64,000 nt of DNA from Ectobius pallidus (GCA_964059195.1 CAXKWD010000001.1:156600532-156664531), one strand, 5' to 3'. Shown: positions 1-12,479, counted from the first letter of the stretch. The notes: a model not told the origin generated them from the letters alone. Program-made: numbers and translations.

Positions 1-580
1 TAGTTTCAGTCAAAGGGCTGTTTTTAAAATAGTCACCAGTTGTACATACTTATTTAACCCTTTCACTGCTAACATAATATTCACTGTCCAAACTGGTGGG
101 GCTGAATTAATTTGTGAATTTATTTTGTAGTCATAAATGGACAAACAATCGCAAGTCATTTGTCAGCTTCCCCCAAAACATGAGCACAGCACATATTTCT
201 TGAAGTAGAGACCGATTTATGCAACTGTGGAAAAGCCTTCATTACATCAGAACAAAACAACCTTATGATGCATTTTAATGCGTGGTGCAATACTTCGCCT
301 GTAATATTTAGCTAGATGGCAGCTCAAGGCAGAGAACAGGGAACTGATGTAGACAACAGAGGACACTAGACACTGGCTGATATACTTTGATGGCTCTCAA
401 GGAGAATTTCTTTCGTCTATAGGCAGGCAAAATGGTTATGTCGTATATATTCATTAATAGCAAGGGCAGCAGTAATGGACGCTGATGCATGTATATGACT
501 GTAGCAGTGAAAGGGGTAATTTTTGTGATCTCATCTTTTGTGATCAACTTGAATAGTTACATGATATCATTTTATTCCAG
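1..580 (+). other. POLG2: POLG2 intron (left part)
   Basis: Non-coding sequence up to the splice acceptor TTTATTCCAG ending at 580. It is taken as intron because the exon that follows opens in frame in the middle of the protein. I see no domain, RNA gene or clear repeat in it. Confidence 0.6.
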
Positions 581-3500
581 TTCTCTGCTTCTCCTGGAAG
601 ATTTTCCATTACTGATATACAGAATACAGATGATGCTCAGCTAATTGAAATCAAGGCTGAGTTCCCATGGGGCTCTGAAACTGTAGAAACCATACGTTAT
701 TTAGGATCTAAACCATTTGAGAACTCTAAGGGTCAAGAAAAAGAGTTGTTTGAGGTAAGGTTACAGTCAAGGGTATAAAAAGTAAGGTAGAAATACACGC
801 TTACAAAAGGTCTAGGTAGAAAATTACTGTATTTACTCGAAACTAATGCTCGCCCCACTTTCAAAACTTTAATTCATAAAAGAAAAGTTTGTTGGCAAAT
901 GCAGTGCGCATCAAACGTAGGATATTTTATTTGGTAATTTATCTTAGTAGTACTTTATTTTATACTACAATGGATCTGTGAATGATTATGATTAAAGGTT
1001 GGTATAATGGTTTAGGGAATAGTGGACAGGGGTGCGGGCCAATAGAGATCTCTGCATTGAACCCTACCACCTTTGAACATGCTTGGTGTTAAGCTTGAGT
1101 GTCAAAATAATATGTTAACTTCAATCTTTGTTTGTGCTTACCGGTAATAAGCAATGATAAATGTAACAAAGTCGAGAATTACAGCAATGCATTGTTAGTG
1201 ATCAAAGATGCTGTCAAACTATAGAACGGTTTTGCACTTGAATCTAATGCACACCTCAATTTTGAATACTGCAAATGGACCAAAAAAAGATGCATATTAG
1301 ATCTGAGTAAATATGCTAAATCAACGTGTTTGTGGATTTCTCATTCAACTTATATGTCCACATATAACAACCAATGAATCATTTGTTGCACACTATTCAT
1401 AAATAATGAACTAGTAAGTATTACTAGTAGGGTCAAAGATGGTAATTGAGGTCACTGTAAGATTGTGAATGAACACGCATTTAAGAAAATGGGAAAGTGA
1501 TTCTTAAGAAGAGGCAAAAGAAAATATGTTTGAAACAAGAAAAAAAATTGTAATCAACCAATTTAAAAATTTTACACTTTTCACAATTCTGCAAGTTACA
1601 AAAATTTCCAGGTTCCTAACAATGGTAGAATTAATAGATTTTTTGTTTCACAGCTAAAGGATGGTCGAAAGAAAGTCTTACCCCATGCAATTGAGAGCCT
1701 ATTGAGTCTAGATGCTTCTGTTATGACATATCTGTGTGATGCTTTTGATGAATCTCTCTTACTTGACTTGCCTCGCCAGGCCATGCGATTCCATCGCAAG
1801 CTTGCTCCTTACAAAGCAAGCTTCTCAGCTTCCTGTTCCAGTGAGTATTCTGTTTTGTTTTATCACAACATTATACTTTTAAACCTAAACAATGCAGACT
1901 GCTATATATCAGATCTCTGAATATTTACTGAAAATACAATTTTATTCAGCTAACAAGAAAATTGATGCCTTTTCAAAACTATTCCCATAGAAAAAAAAGG
2001 TTCTAGCATATCCTGCCTTTCCTGTGTATGAAAACAGATATTTTCTATGGCAACTAGGATGTTGACCCTAATGGGATCATCTACAGTTCTCACAAGCGAA
2101 GTTCTTCATTGTGTTAAATTATTGATAAGCTAGATTCTGCTGCAGTCAGAAATCTGAAAGAGTGAGCATTGAATTATTATCATTATTTGTCTGAATATTC
2201 AGATTGGTGTTAGCAGATATGAAGCAAAGAAGTGGGTGCTTACCTTTAGTTTAATTTTCAAAATTTGTGCAAGAGTAAATTATTTTTGTGCATAATACTC
2301 TGTATAACATTAAAGTGTTATGGTCTCCGCATTTATTTCATTAAAATAATAAAATGGTTCCCTATTTACAATCCAAACATTAGTACACTTTTTGTAAATT
2401 CTGGATATAAAAAATATCATTTTCTACAACAATATATTTTTCTGGTCCATGCGAAATTTTCTATCAATATTTCACTGTATTTCATTTTTCCAGGTGCATC
2501 AGTGGGAGATGAATTGAGCGACTTATCCTTGTATCTGACTCAACAATTAAGAAGTTCAGGGATTTCTATCTTATTGTTACCAGATGTAACCAAGAAATCA
2601 CTAGAATCTCAATTTACTCGTAATGATGAAATGGGAATCCCGTATACTATTGTTCTGAATGATGCAACCTTGAAGAATGGGATTGTTGGGCTCAGAAGTA
2701 GAGACACCACACTTAAAGTGAGTTGATTCCTCAAATACCATTACTTATCACGTAGGGCAAGGCATTTGATGATTTTGCATCTTTTTTATATGAAGGTTAA
2801 ATATATATATAAATGTATATCATTAAACAATTAATTAAATAAGGGCAATTTGTTTTTGCATTATTTTGCTTTGTTTTGCATTTTTCGTCATTTTTCAAGA
2901 GATAGGTCATTTTTTGGTAATTTTTAGGTCATTTTCGGCATTTTTAGGTCATTTTCAGCATTTTATGTCATTTTTGGCATTTTAGCAATAAATATTTTTT
3001 CTTTCTTTTTATATGGCACATATTTGCTAGGGGAAATTTGATGGGCATGCCAGTTCAGAAAGAATTTATTTTCCGCTAAGGATATCCAAGTACTGTAGTA
3101 TAAATTTACTGATTTCTTTAGTAACAAAGTACGTGTGTTTTATATTGTAAATTCATACATAAAGCATCGTCATAAACTGTATTTAGCAATTCATTACTTA
3201 AGAAAAAACTAATTATAAGTAATAATGGTAAATTTATTGGTCATTATTTTAAGATTTCGGGTCATTTTTTCACTATTTTTAGGTCATAAATGCATTTTTT
3301 CACTATTTTATGGCCATTAAATGCCTTGCCCTACTTATCAGTTTTCTCAATGAAAAATAAGTGTAACTGATTTCATTGTATTTTTGATAAGTTTAGTATA
3401 ATACCCATCACTGATATGAAGTTGACAGATTTTGCGTTCAAAATGTACCGGTACATTTTTTGTAACCAGAATATACTGTTGATTGAGGTAATAAGCTACA

Positions 3501-3874
3501 AACTGGAAGGTTGTGGGTTTGATCCACGAAAAGGTCATTGGTATTTTTCAGTTGTCTTAGTATTCTTGGTTTCACTAGGGCCTTGGGGTTGACTTAGCCT
3601 CTAGTAGAAACAAACGCCAGGACCAGTCCTAGAGGTCAAGGTAACCGATGAGTAAGGCCACTTTCACATGCCAATTGCCTAAATACCCAAGAGTCTCAAC
3701 TTTCAAGAACCTTAAGTAATGCCATATATATCCAGATTTCAGTTATGCCTTTGTTTGTTTAAGTAATTAATATTTTTGTTTGTTTAATTAACTCATATTT
3801 TTGTTTGTTTTCAGGAGCAAGTTCATGTGTCAGAATTGAAAGTATACATGGAAAAAATATTCAAGAGCTACTGA
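581..3874 (+). CDS. POLG2: DNA polymerase gamma accessory subunit (3' part)
   Basis: Processivity subunit of the mitochondrial DNA polymerase; it binds the catalytic subunit POLG and primer-template DNA in the matrix. Four coding exons join in frame: 581-754, 1654-1840, 2494-2717 and 3815-3874 (TGA at 3872-3874), all with GT-AG borders, giving 214 residues. The first exon carries FPWGSETVETIRYLG, like the FPWG segment of animal POLG2. The last three form the anticodon-binding-like C-terminal domain: HRKLAPYKASF, then DEMGIPYTIVLND, then GLRSRDTTLKEQVHVSEL, which is the family's strongest signature (LRSRDTT). The human protein has about 485 residues, so roughly the N-terminal half lies left of the window. 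Introns hold MITEs at 826-1320 and 2751-3333 and a SINE at 3484-3722. Identity is near certain; exon edges are inferred from splice sites and frame. Confidence 0.93.
826..1322. mobile_element. MITE with ~27-bp terminal inverted repeats in POLG2 intron
   Basis: The left end reads TACTGTATTTACTCGAAAC and the right end, reverse-complemented, reads TAGCATATTTACTCAGATC; both continue with TAAT(A)TGC. About 0.5 kb lies between, with no coding capacity. The first part of the repeat resembles the one around the THAP gene at 19.0 kb. The target duplication is not resolved. Confidence 0.6.
2751..3333. mobile_element. hAT-like MITE with internal GTCATTTT tandem repeats
   Basis: The ends are inverted (TAGGGCAAGGCATTT on the left, AAATGCCTTGCCCTA on the right) and flanked by the 7-bp direct repeat CTTATCA at 2744-2750 and 3334-3340. 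The inside holds many imperfect copies of a roughly 18-20 bp unit built on AGGTCATTTTCGGCATTTT, mainly 2880-2990 and 3240-3310. It lies in the last POLG2 intron. hAT-like is inferred from the end sequence and near-8-bp duplication. Confidence 0.65.
3484..3722 (+). repeat. tRNA-derived SINE, family B (diverged copy)
   Basis: An RNA polymerase III B-box-like stretch (GTGGGTTTGATCCAC) is followed by a body that matches the copies at 32335 and 34942 (GGCCTTGGGGTTGACT, then CCTAGAGGTCAAGG). This is the most diverged of the three copies. Confidence 0.65.
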
Positions 3875-4050
3875 CAGCTAAGCTTAGTTACAGTTTCAAA
3901 ATAATTTATACTTTGCACAATTTGTACTCACTTGGCTCACATGATTAATTCTTTTGCTGGCCCAAATAGCAAAAACGTAATACATATGAAAGAAAACTCA
4001 GATTTCTTGACATGAATATTTGGTTATATATGTACTGAATATTGGTTCTA

Positions 4051-4056
4051 AATAAA
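4051..4056 (+). promoter_or_regulatory. POLG2: POLG2 polyadenylation signal
   Basis: AATAAA lies 177 bases after the POLG2 stop codon, a normal distance for a short 3' UTR. Confidence 0.6.
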
Positions 4057-4718
4057 TAACAATGTCCTACAAATCATAGATATAATTTGAAAAGTCTTAT
4101 AAGGATGATGGGTATCAAATGCAATTTTAAATAATCTGAATTTCAGAATGTGTAACCATGATCAAGAAAATAATTTCTTTGTTGATGTGGTCATACCTGT
4201 ACTGTTGTCAAAAGCTTTATATCATTGCTGTTTATTTGTAAATTTGCATCTGATAGAGAAATTGATTCATCAATACATAAATTCTTTTTCCATTGTGTAA
4301 AAACATTAGATTTTGTTAATTATGATTGGTTATTTTTAAAGGTTTATTTACCTTCTATAAATCTAATAACATGCTTGTCCGATGACCAGACCTTTCTAAT
4401 GGGTGGTCATCTACAAAAAAAAAACTTTGTAATATTTGCAAAGACAAGGATATTTTCCTTTGAGAAACAACACATGAGATTATACCTGTTCTAACAACAT
4501 GAACACATGAAGCACGGTACAGTGCACACAGATAGACATGAATGGTGTAAACATGATGCACCATGGGTTTGGGCGAGTCCATGAGAAGCCACTAACACAA
4601 TACAGGGGTGTTTACTTCAGTATTGTTCTGGCTGTGTGCATGTGCAGATCGGAGAGTGGAGCGCTTTAAGTGGTGACTAGCTAGTGTAGCAGCAGATCTA
4701 AAAACATTCGTCATCGAA

Positions 4719-6091
4719 ATGCCACCTGTTCAAAGTAAATTGAAAGGTGAGGTTTTGCACAGCCAGTCACGGGAAATTATAGCAAATACCTATAAATTCA
4801 TGTTAAGGGAAGCAAGAGAAGGAGCCCCCATTAAGTTAAAGTCGGTTCAGGAAAGAGTAGCCGAAGCAACGGGTGTATCTTTAAGCTCAGTACATTAAGA
4901 AGGAGCTGCAAGAAGTCGAATCGGGAAGATCTGTCGCATTTTCTACGCCCCATAAAGACAGACCTAGAAAATCAAGAAAGGCAGATATAGACAATTTTAA
5001 TGAATCTGTTATACGCCGTACTGTAAATGACTTTTATATAGTAGAAAAGGAGAGGCCTACCGTTAAGAAAATTCACTCTAAACTTAAAGAATCCATCAAA
5101 TTTGAGGGGAGTATAACAACTCTACGTAAAATACTCAAGACCCTTGGATTTAGATGGAAAAAAAGCAGAAACAATAGGCAGGTTTTGGTAGAACACAGCA
5201 ACATTCGGTCACAAAGGATTTCTTTTTTACGCGCAATAAGGCAATATAGGAGTGAGAGCCGTCCAATTATTTATATGGATGAGACTTACATTCACACTTG
5301 TCATACCACACCGTATGCGTGGAGTGATGACAGTCTTCAAGGCCTCTTCGCTCCTCTTTCTAAAGGCAACAAAATAATAATAATTCATGCAGGTGGGGAA
5401 GAGGGCTTTGTCCCCGGTGCATATGTCCGATTCAAATCAGGACAGAAATCTGGTGACTTATCACGATTCCATGGACCATAATAATTATGAAAAATGGCTG
5501 CTAGAAAAATTAATACCAAATTTACCCCCCAAATCTGTCTTGGTAATAGATAATGCGCCGTACCACAACTGTCAGCTGAACAAAGCTCCTAACTCCAATT
5601 CCAGTAGGAATATAATGAAGTCTTGGCTCGCTGAAAGGTCTATTCCGTTTCATGATGAGATGCTAAAAGCAGATTTATATAGCTTAATAAAAGCAAACAA
5701 ACCTGCTCACAAAACTTATAAAATTGACTCACTGTTAGCAGAACATTCTCATACAGTACTTCGCCTACCACCTTACCATCCGGAACTGAACCCGATAGAA
5801 CTCATCTGGGCAACAGTGAAAAACTGGGTAGCTGAAAAGAACGTGTCTTTTAAAATGGAAGATTTAATTAGGCTTGCAGACGAAAAATTTGCATCCATTA
5901 CAAAGGATGACTGGAAGTCACGGTGTGATCATGTTAAGAAATTAGAGGAAGAGTATTTTACAAGGGAGGGACTATTGGAAGAAACGATGGAAATGGTGAT
6001 AAACATTGAAAATGATTCCGACATGTCTGACAGCAGTAACACCGATACCGCTTCTGAAGATGATGAAGAGGGGTCTTCTGTTACAGTGTAA
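4719..6091 (+). pseudogene. IS630/Tc1-mariner-type transposase, DD82E spacing, frameshifted
   Basis: Cut-and-paste transposase of the IS630-Tc1-mariner group. The frame starts at ATG 4719 and runs through a helix-turn-helix-like N-terminus (LKSVQERVAEATGVS) to a TAA near 4894. It continues in another frame, with a PTVKKIHSKL segment and WKKSRNNRQVLVEH, to the catalytic core. First Asp is in IIYMDETYIH, second in VLVIDNAPYH, and Glu in LPPYHPELNPIELIW. I count 82 residues between the second Asp and the Glu, far more than Tc1 (34) or mariner (34), because of an insert rich in Lys, Asn and Ser. A second frameshift lies near 5459, where one extra T closes the frame. The tail is acidic (EDDEEG). 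Catalytic residues are kept but two frameshifts make it a pseudogene. No convincing terminal repeats were found. From memory, this spacing matches a group described as Sailor. Confidence 0.85.
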
Positions 6092-6361
6092 TTTCACCTT
6101 TAGGAAGAGATTTTTATAGTGACAGTGACTAAAAACAATGCGAAATCGTAAATAACTTTCTGGAAATTTAAAATAAAATACTGTCGTGTATAACTGTGGT
6201 GTGGTGTTGACGCATGTTGTGGTTATTTAATGACGCTTGTGTACCGCCACGTAGGCCCATAACTGTCATCGCTATGCCATAATTTTGACACGCAGGAATT
6301 CTTTCACATGCCGGCAAAACTACAGACATGTGACTACATGTAACTCATTTAGGCATGCAAC

Positions 6362-6437
6362 AATTCCATAGAGCTGGACCGGGATCGAACCCATCAACTT
6401 GGGAACGAACAAGCTGTCACACACGCTGGCCATCAAC
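6362..6437 (-). repeat. tRNA-like SINE head (fragment)
   Basis: On the minus strand a B-box-like GGGTTCGATCCCGGT and an upstream A-box-like stretch are spaced as in a tRNA. No body could be matched to another copy in the window. Confidence 0.4.
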
Positions 6438-7429
6438 ACTAAAGTTTAAGTGAATGAAACATTATTACATTTAACATGCACTGTTCCAGAAAACTTCAAG
6501 ACCTCCCATACAAGGTAAGTCAATATTTTCATAACAGAGTGTCGTCTGGAGTGATTCTCTCTCTCTGTCTTTGACTGCCAGCCTTGTCATTCGGAACTGG
6601 TACCCCTACCACCATTCTCCTCTTTCTCCTCACGTGCCTCCACACACTTCACGTCTATCTGCGTGTACTGTACATATTGTGTGAATGCATGGGAAGGGAA
6701 GTCAGAAACTGTTGGCAACAAAATTTGACAGGTAGAGCTGGTATACTTCCTTTCTACCAAACTTGAAGATGAATAGAAGCTACAGAGAGGTAGCTGCATC
6801 GCTGTATCTGAAGGTATTTCTAATGTGTTTACAAGTGTAAATATAAACAAAAACTGAATAAAACTGAACAAAATTTATAGGTCTATCTCTGTTTTTCTGG
6901 AACTTTTGATACCCCTAAGGATAATGACCCCGTTTCCAAATTCATACATCCTGAACATCTGGTGGACAGAGAATCAACTCGTCAGTAGATCTCAGCCAAT
7001 GATGGAAGTGAAGAAGAGCCTTTGAAACATCTTCTATTTTGATAAGGTTTTACTTACAATAATTATGTGAAGTTGAATGCTTTAAAGTTTAATATAGAAG
7101 AAAAGATCCTAAAATCAGACACTTTATAAAAAATTATTATACTAACTACAACAAATATTTTTTATATAAAACTTTACTTGTATTATTATTATTATTTAAC
7201 AATAAACATCAATTATAAATTTAAAAACATAACAAGAAACCTTTAAATTACATTAACTTTAAGAGTCATTACATACTAAAATAAGAGATGGTTTCTTAAT
7301 ATCAGATACTAATATCTCTCAATATTGGATACCATCTGATATACGGCTACACCAATAACGCATGTATTGACTATGCACATGTCGTTATTCCAGTTGCTGA
7401 CTTTGGGACATGAGAGATTACTTTGCTCC
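6438..7429. other. intergenic, no recognised feature
   Basis: AT-rich sequence with a short (CT)n run near 6555 and a weak inverted GTTCCAGAAAA pair (about 6482 and 6895). No protein domain or RNA gene is visible. Confidence 0.5.
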
Positions 7430-7885
7430 TTAGAAAATAGCCCACTACAGGAAAAGGATTCAATGTCGTTCTCTTCATCACCACTATCACTGTCTGAAGT
7501 CTCCTCGGAGTTTATGAAAGGCTCCCCACTTTTCCTAAATTCTCAAGGAAAGGGTGCTTCAAATTATTTTTATTTTTATAGCTAATTGCCATGTATCCCA
7601 TAGTAGTAGGCCCATCGTTCCTCCATTGTTAAAGAATATTTCACTAATTCGTTTTTCAGACTTTCCAGTACAACAGACTTTTGTCCCAGTTCACTGGAGG
7701 ACAGGTCACAACATATTTACCTGTATGATTAGCAAAGTTTTCCAAAGTTGACCTAGGCACTTGAAAGGTTTTGGAAGTTTTAAAGTAGTGTGTTTATTTT
7801 TTCTCACTGCTTCAACATCTTTCATCATTGCATTAAGGTCCCATTTTTGTTTAGATGGTTTTGTTTGTACAGAAGTAATCTGCAA
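7430..7885 (-). pseudogene. pogo/CENP-B-like transposase N-terminal remnant
   Basis: Read on the minus strand in shifting frames, the stretch gives KWDLNAMMKDVEAVRKNK, then CPPVNWDKS, then KNELVKYSLTMEERWAYYYG. These have the layout of the pogo/Tigger helix-turn-helix region (KW...AVEAV...; ELE..L..Y...ME.R). Several frameshifts break it, and no catalytic core was found to the left. The assignment rests on pattern only. Confidence 0.45.
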
Positions 7886-7945
7886 ATAATGAAATTACCG
7901 CTGTTAATTGACTGAAAGCTAATATTGGTTATCTGATACTAAGTT

Positions 7946-8317
7946 GTCGGCCGCGGTGGTCTAGGGGTAGCGTGCCCGCCTCTAGATTCGCAGGTCGCGG
8001 GATCAAACCCGGCCGCGGTTGATGGATTTTTCCGGACGTAAAAATCCGGGCGGGACTTTAAGCTGGGGGGCCCGTGTTGTATATTTACGGCACGTTAAAG
8101 AACTCCAAGCCTAAATTAGAGCCTCTGGACAAAATTTACCGGCCTTTCACGTCCAAGTAATACCTTAGTTTCCTGAGGGGTTGTGAGGCGATGGGCTTAC
8201 CACCTGTCCCTCTGCCCTCTCCCGGAAAATAAGCGTAACAAAATTCACACAGATAACAGAAACCTCCAATTGGAGGCCCTTCGCCCCGACAGTGGGGATA
8301 TAGGACAGACAGAGAGA
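7946..8317 (+). repeat. tRNA-derived SINE, family A, with 11-bp target duplication
   Basis: The head has a good A box (GGTCTAGGGGTAGCG) and B box (GGGATCAAACC). The body (GGACGTAAAAATCCGGGCG, CACGTTAAAGAACTCC) recurs in inverted copies at 11030 and 45895. The element is flanked by GATACTAAGTT at 7935-7945 and 8318-8328, an 11-bp duplication showing LINE-type insertion. This is the youngest-looking copy in the window. Confidence 0.9.
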
Positions 8318-8765
8318 GATACTAAGTTATTGCCATTGTCTGATATTAGGCAGTAGCAGCAACATTAATTACATAAATTTACGGCATCTCTCCCACTGCT
8401 CACAAAAGCATAATGAAATACAAGTAAATTACAATATAATGTAACTTTCATGAAATACCGGTAAGTAAATTAATTATCAGTCATACCTTCTATGCAGTAT
8501 AGGCTGATAAATTCTCTTCTGCAAAAACTCACAACGCCAGAAAATAATAATCCACTTCGCATGCAGTAGATTTTCAAATGACCGCTTGCAGCTCAACACA
8601 TCAGAGTGGTGTCTCACTAGGGTCGTGCTTCCACATAAAGACATCAGGGTGCAGCACTTTCTATAGCACCACCGGGAAATATGTAAATAAAAAGTTCAAT
8701 AAATTCAAAAATATAATAGGCACAATAATAATAATTGATAATAGTAAATTTACCAATAAATTTGA

Positions 8766-8868
<103 letters not shown>

Positions 8869-8949
8869 CTTACCATTCTTTACAGATTTATTTGCATTCA
8901 CATCTAAAGTTACTTCTTCATTTGAAAGCACTTCTTCACAATTTTAATG

Positions 8950-10320
8950 ATTGGTATAAATTTGCTTGTCACTGATACAACATTAACGCATTTAGCATGT
9001 CAAGTATACAAAAAATGTAGTTTAAGTAAATGATGTCATAGGTCACAAGTGAATGCCAAGAAAAAAAATCATTTTTGGTTAGTCTTGTGAGCACATAAAA
9101 ATAATAAAAGTCACAAAAAGAATATGTTTCAAAATACTTATTGATACCAAAAATAAAGACCCCTTCAGTGTTCTAGTGTTAAGAAAATTTAAGTTCAGTT
9201 ACCTTAGATTAAGATAAGTTACATTTGATTCAGAAATGTTTGAATATGGTAGGTTAGTTTACCTTAATTATCGATAAGTTAGGTTAACGTAAGTTAGACT
9301 GTGTCAGGACAAGGTACTGGTATCTTAGAATAGATTACGTAATTTTTTGCTTCTCATATTTTAAAGTTATTCTACTAGAAATCATAAAATCATATTTCAG
9401 AAATTGTTTCTATAAAAAAATACCATGTACTGTACCCATTACAAGCAGAATCCGCAATCTAATTTCAAAATAATCATCCAGGTTATAGGTTACAGTACTA
9501 TTTGTTTACATAGTTTGCTTATTACATTCAAGCTCATCGCTTATTAAAGCATCTCCTGATACAAAAAGAGCCCACAATGTGGATTCTTTTATTTCCTTCG
9601 CTTGTACTGAGGCTCTGATTTCTTAGATACTCGCTTCTCTTTGTTGCAAGTTGAGGCTTGATTCCTGTGGGATGTGGTAAGCAAGCCAATAAAAAAAAAT
9701 TAAAAAAAAAAAAGCACAATTTCTCTGAGTACTGTGGTTTCTGTTTTTCATATATCATCTACTTCTTAGGTGTGTGAAAGGCCTACTACCAATTGGCACA
9801 TTCTAGGTCTTCAATCTTAATCTGTCCACAGTTACATACCACTCTGTTTCTGTCTTAAATCATGGTGCAGATAATTGCTTTCCTCTATTTGATTCTGGCT
9901 TGAATCATTCACTTTTCCCATATTATCTGTAGAATCAATCTATGAATGAAGACTTGTTTACTAAATTTGGTTTTATTATTGTTTATTATTTATTGCATGT
10001 GTGTATGGTGCAATGACCTACTCGGTTCATTGGATGTTTCTCTGATAAGAAATGTGATTTACGAGCTTGCGATTACAGTTTCATAAGATCTCATCCTAGT
10101 ATTAAATTACATAAATTCCATACAGCTGATGGTACGTAATTTATGAGATGGGTAAGGATCAAACATTTATGGAATAAACGTTCCTTAACTACTTGGATAA
10201 ATATGTTAAAAACTTTTCAGTAAAGTAACAACTGTCTAGATGTTGCGACATCCCATCGTATGACAAAGCCTACTACCCAATTGCTTTTATCATCTACCTT
10301 CATCCTTCAATATTAGCATA
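8950..10320. other. intergenic, no recognised feature
   Basis: AT-rich DNA with a stretch of loosely repeated TAAGTTAGGTTA-like motifs around 9190-9300. No gene or bounded element recognised. Confidence 0.5.
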
Positions 10321-10324
10321 TTGC

Positions 10325-10445
10325 ATGATTAGGGGACCTGTGTTAAAGAACCCCAAATCCGCAACTGTTATCGATGGTCTTTGTGACTCAAACCTGGGCC
10401 TGCAGACCCAACGATAGCAATGATAACTACTTGACCATGCAGACA
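10325..10445 (-). repeat. tRNA-like SINE head (diverged)
   Basis: On the minus strand an A-box-like GGTCAAGTAGTTA is followed by a B-box-like CCCAGGTTTGAGTC at tRNA spacing. The adjoining TTAAAGAACCCC resembles the family A body. Confidence 0.5.
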
Positions 10446-11029
10446 ATCATGGCTACTTAGCTACTTAAATTAAAAATTTTAATACTTATAGAGTATTATC
10501 TTTTTTATTGCTCAGCAAACACAAATTAAAAATTACTGTAAAGTGTATAATGAAATTAATTTCTAGTAACTCTATCCTTAAAATTGTTTTTGCATTTGCA
10601 TGCTGAGATTTCTTGAATACTGGCTGCCTGATTAGAAAAATCATTTTATGGTAAAAACTTGAAAATTGAATCATGGAAAAAAAAAATGTGAATGAAAGCA
10701 CATCCCTACTAAAATCTCAGAAAATGTTTAGAAAACATGTTTCAAACAAGTTAAGAATGATTAACTTTTTTGTGACTACGAAAATTCCAGATCCCTAATA
10801 ACCAAATTAATATCTGATGCTAAATGAGAGAACTACAGAACAAATATTTATGGCACAGGATCCCGGGTACAAACGTAGGAAATTCAGATTGAATATTTGA
10901 TCAATTGAATCCTTCTCACTCTGTGCACAGAGCATAGAGCCTTCTGGTGAAAGTTTCATTTATTAAAGACTAATTTAGTTACACTTATTTTCTTAGACTA
11001 CCTTGAGAGATGAAAAGCCCATTGCCTCA

Positions 11030-11245
11030 ATGGTCATCTAGGTATTACTTGGACAAGAAAGGACCACAGACTTTGGTCCAGAAGCTATAATTAAGCTTCG
11101 AGTTGTTTAACATGCTGTAAATCTATGACCGAGGCCCAAAGGTTTATTGTCCCTTCCAAAGCACTTTGTGCAAAGGATTTTTATTTTCTGAGAAATCCAC
11201 AGACTCAGCCAGGTTTGATCCCACAGCTTTCGAATCCAGAGATAG
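11030..11245 (-). repeat. tRNA-derived SINE, family A (diverged, inverted)
   Basis: The body matches the copy at 7946 in reverse (GTATTACTTGGACAAGAAA, CTGTAAATCTATGACC, then GGTTTGATCCCACAGCTT as the B box). Confidence 0.75.
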
Positions 11246-11887
11246 GAACGCCACCTCTGCAACACTGAGGCAAGATAAGTCAATAATATTACATAGTACA
11301 AAAGTTTAAGTTCATTTATTTCAAGTAATCTGCTGCAAATGCAGATGACCTCAAGGGTCCAGAAGCACCTTGTCAACAGAATTTGTAAAAACAATAGTAA
11401 ATACCATAGTTATTGATATACAGTACAAGTATATTAATATGTCTTACAATAGGAAATACTTTGGTGCCATATAACACAATAAGAAGGTGTGCTGGATGAG
11501 AAACTAATAAATGTACAACGTAGTCTAATAAAAATTACACCTGCTCAAGAAAAAAGGAAAAGATTACTACAACACATAACCAAGTAAATTTGGTACACAA
11601 GACAATTTATTTGGTCTTATAAATGGTTTCCTTACAGATCAGAAAACCTCATAATTAAGAAAGAGAAAATAGACGTAAGTACTCTCTTTCACATAGAACA
11701 GTTCAACACAGGAAAGATATTATATACCGTCGCTACATTATAAAAGTAGGCCTCTCTAGAAACATTATGGTACTAAATTGTAATTGGTTTTCCCTAATTA
11801 CTTCTATTTGCTGTAGTTAGTAACTGTACAAATATAATAATGTTTGATTACTGTTCTAACACATTTTTTAAGCATTAAGTCAAAGTA

Positions 11888-12477
11888 CGAGGGTGAGTCA
11901 ACAATTATCCGGACTTTTCATAAAACACTTTATTTACTTCAAAAATACAGTATGATTTTCTCATTATTTTTCAATATAGTCTCCCTTCTTTGTAATGCAC
12001 TTGGTTCAGCGGTCCACAAGCTAGTGTATTCCTGCCGAAAAGAAGGTTTTCGGATGGTTGCAAAGCCACTGATGCACCGCCTAAGGGCCTATACTGGAAG
12101 ATTACATGGAGAAGGGGAAAACCATCAACAAAGAATATTATTGTGCATTGTTGACTAAAAAACTTAAAACAGCAATTCGCAGAACACAACAAAATCTTTT
12201 GTCACGGAAAGTGTTTGCTATTGCACGATAACGCCCGCCCTCACACGGCTCGACTCACCCTTGAAACCATCCATGCATTGAGTTTCGAGGTGCTGGAACA
12301 TCCACTTTACAGTCCAGATCTTGCTCCGTCAGACTTTCATTTTTTGTTTGGGCTGCTGAAAGACGCTTTGCGAGGTCATCAATTTTCCTCAGGCAAATAA
12401 CGAGAAAATCATACTGTATTTTTTGAAGTAAATAATGTGTTTTATGAAAAGTCCGGATAATTGTTGACTCACCATAG
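11888..12477. mobile_element. mariner fold-back made of two inverted 3' halves
   Basis: It is flanked by TA on both sides. The ends are inverted for about 75 bp, starting GGTGAGTCAACAATTATCCG. In the left half the minus strand encodes the C-terminal end of a mariner transposase (CNHPKTFF, then IHKLV, then a GDYVEK-like end). In the right half the plus strand encodes the part just before it: LLHDNARPHTARLT, HPLYSPDLAPSDFHF and LRGHQFSS, preceded by a frameshift near 12225. Both ends therefore come from the 3' end of one parent element joined tail to tail, which explains the very long inverted repeats. It cannot make a transposase. Confidence 0.85.
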
Positions 12478-12479
12478 TA

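Noticed and set aside
6482..6905. Possible transposon with GTTCCAGAAAA ends
   Set aside because: The inverted match is only about 11 bases and no target duplication was found.
9190..9310. Telomere-like TTAGG array
   Set aside because: Only loosely similar words (TTAGGTTA, TAAGTTAG) without periodicity.
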